Positions 6,365 to 6,406 of a stretch of 6,406 nt of DNA are shown piece after piece. Source of the DNA: an uncultured Acetatifactor sp. (GTDB lineage Bacteria; Bacillota; Clostridia; Lachnospirales; Lachnospiraceae); assembly GCA_910586435.1 (NCBI GenBank), contig CAJUGT010000092.1:10113-16518 (forward strand), given 5' to 3'. A model generated the notes under the pieces. That model worked only from the letters and a program-made list of their open reading frames with translations. It did no database searches and was not told the DNA's origin. The stretch's first letter is position 1. The number at the start of each line of letters is the position of its first letter. A program made the position numbers and the translations under genes.

Positions 6365-6398
6365 ACCCCGCTGCAAGCAACGGGGTATCAAGCTTGCA
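6365..6398 (+). terminator. GC-rich hairpin/pseudoknot after the last gene, possible terminator or dispersed repeat
   Basis: ACCCCG (6365-6370) pairs with CGGGGT (6381-6386) around a 10-nt loop, beginning 8 nt after the stop codon. The loop bases TGCAAGC (6372-6378) are exactly complementary to GCTTGCA (6392-6398), which allows an H-type pseudoknot or a competing hairpin. GGGG (6382-6385) could also pair with CCCC at 6402-6405. The location fits an operon end, but no T-run follows within the window, so intrinsic termination is not shown. It may equally be the start of a dispersed intergenic repeat that continues past position 6406. Confidence 0.45.
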
Positions 6399-6406
6399 AC
6401 GCCCCA

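Noticed and set aside
5652..6380. 242-residue minus-strand open frame opposite the last gene
   Set aside because: Its product is full of His, Arg, Gln and Ile without membrane or domain pattern, as expected from the complement of a real coding frame. It also runs through the terminal inverted repeat.

Overview
The window is a 6.4 kb piece of a surface-polysaccharide or cell-envelope glycan locus. It probably comes from a gut-type low-to-mid GC Firmicute of the Clostridia/Lachnospiraceae kind. This guess rests on the strong AGGAG/GGAGG ribosome binding sites, the TTG start codon, tightly packed same-strand genes, and two membrane proteins resembling families (DUF6077, DUF6044) that I associate with these bacteria. 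No rRNA or marker gene is present, so the taxonomy is inference. All genes read on the + strand.

Positions 1-202 are a non-coding leader. It holds two tandem copies of a sequence, identical over 55 nt and offset by 129 nt. The complete second copy can fold into a long, nested hairpin that ends just before the ribosome binding site of the first gene. The first copy is cut by the window edge. The copies differ mainly by a 20-nt segment containing a near-perfect palindrome and by the presence or absence of a Shine-Dalgarno sequence.

Positions 203-6356 carry five same-strand open reading frames. The first is rffA/wecE, a clear PLP-dependent sugar aminotransferase that makes dTDP-4-amino-4,6-dideoxygalactose (dTDP-Fuc4N). 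It overlaps the second gene by 4 nt. The second gene encodes an unrecognised multi-pass membrane protein with a large non-membrane domain. This overlaps the third gene by 8 nt; the third encodes a 588-residue polytopic protein resembling DUF6044/YkoS. After a 49-nt gap a DUF6077-like membrane protein starts at TTG. A further 276-residue membrane protein follows in the same reading frame, separated by two in-frame stops. These last two may be one interrupted gene or two adjacent genes.

The simplest joint reading is that RffA supplies an activated aminodeoxy sugar. One or more of the downstream proteins, which have the layout of GT-C-type lipid-linked glycosyltransferases (many membrane segments, an acidic motif outside an early segment, and a C-terminal soluble domain), would help add sugars to a surface polymer outside the membrane. 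Nothing in the sequence shows direct catalysis by these proteins. The window closes with a GC-rich inverted repeat that can also form a pseudoknot, possibly a terminator or a dispersed repeat cut by the window edge.
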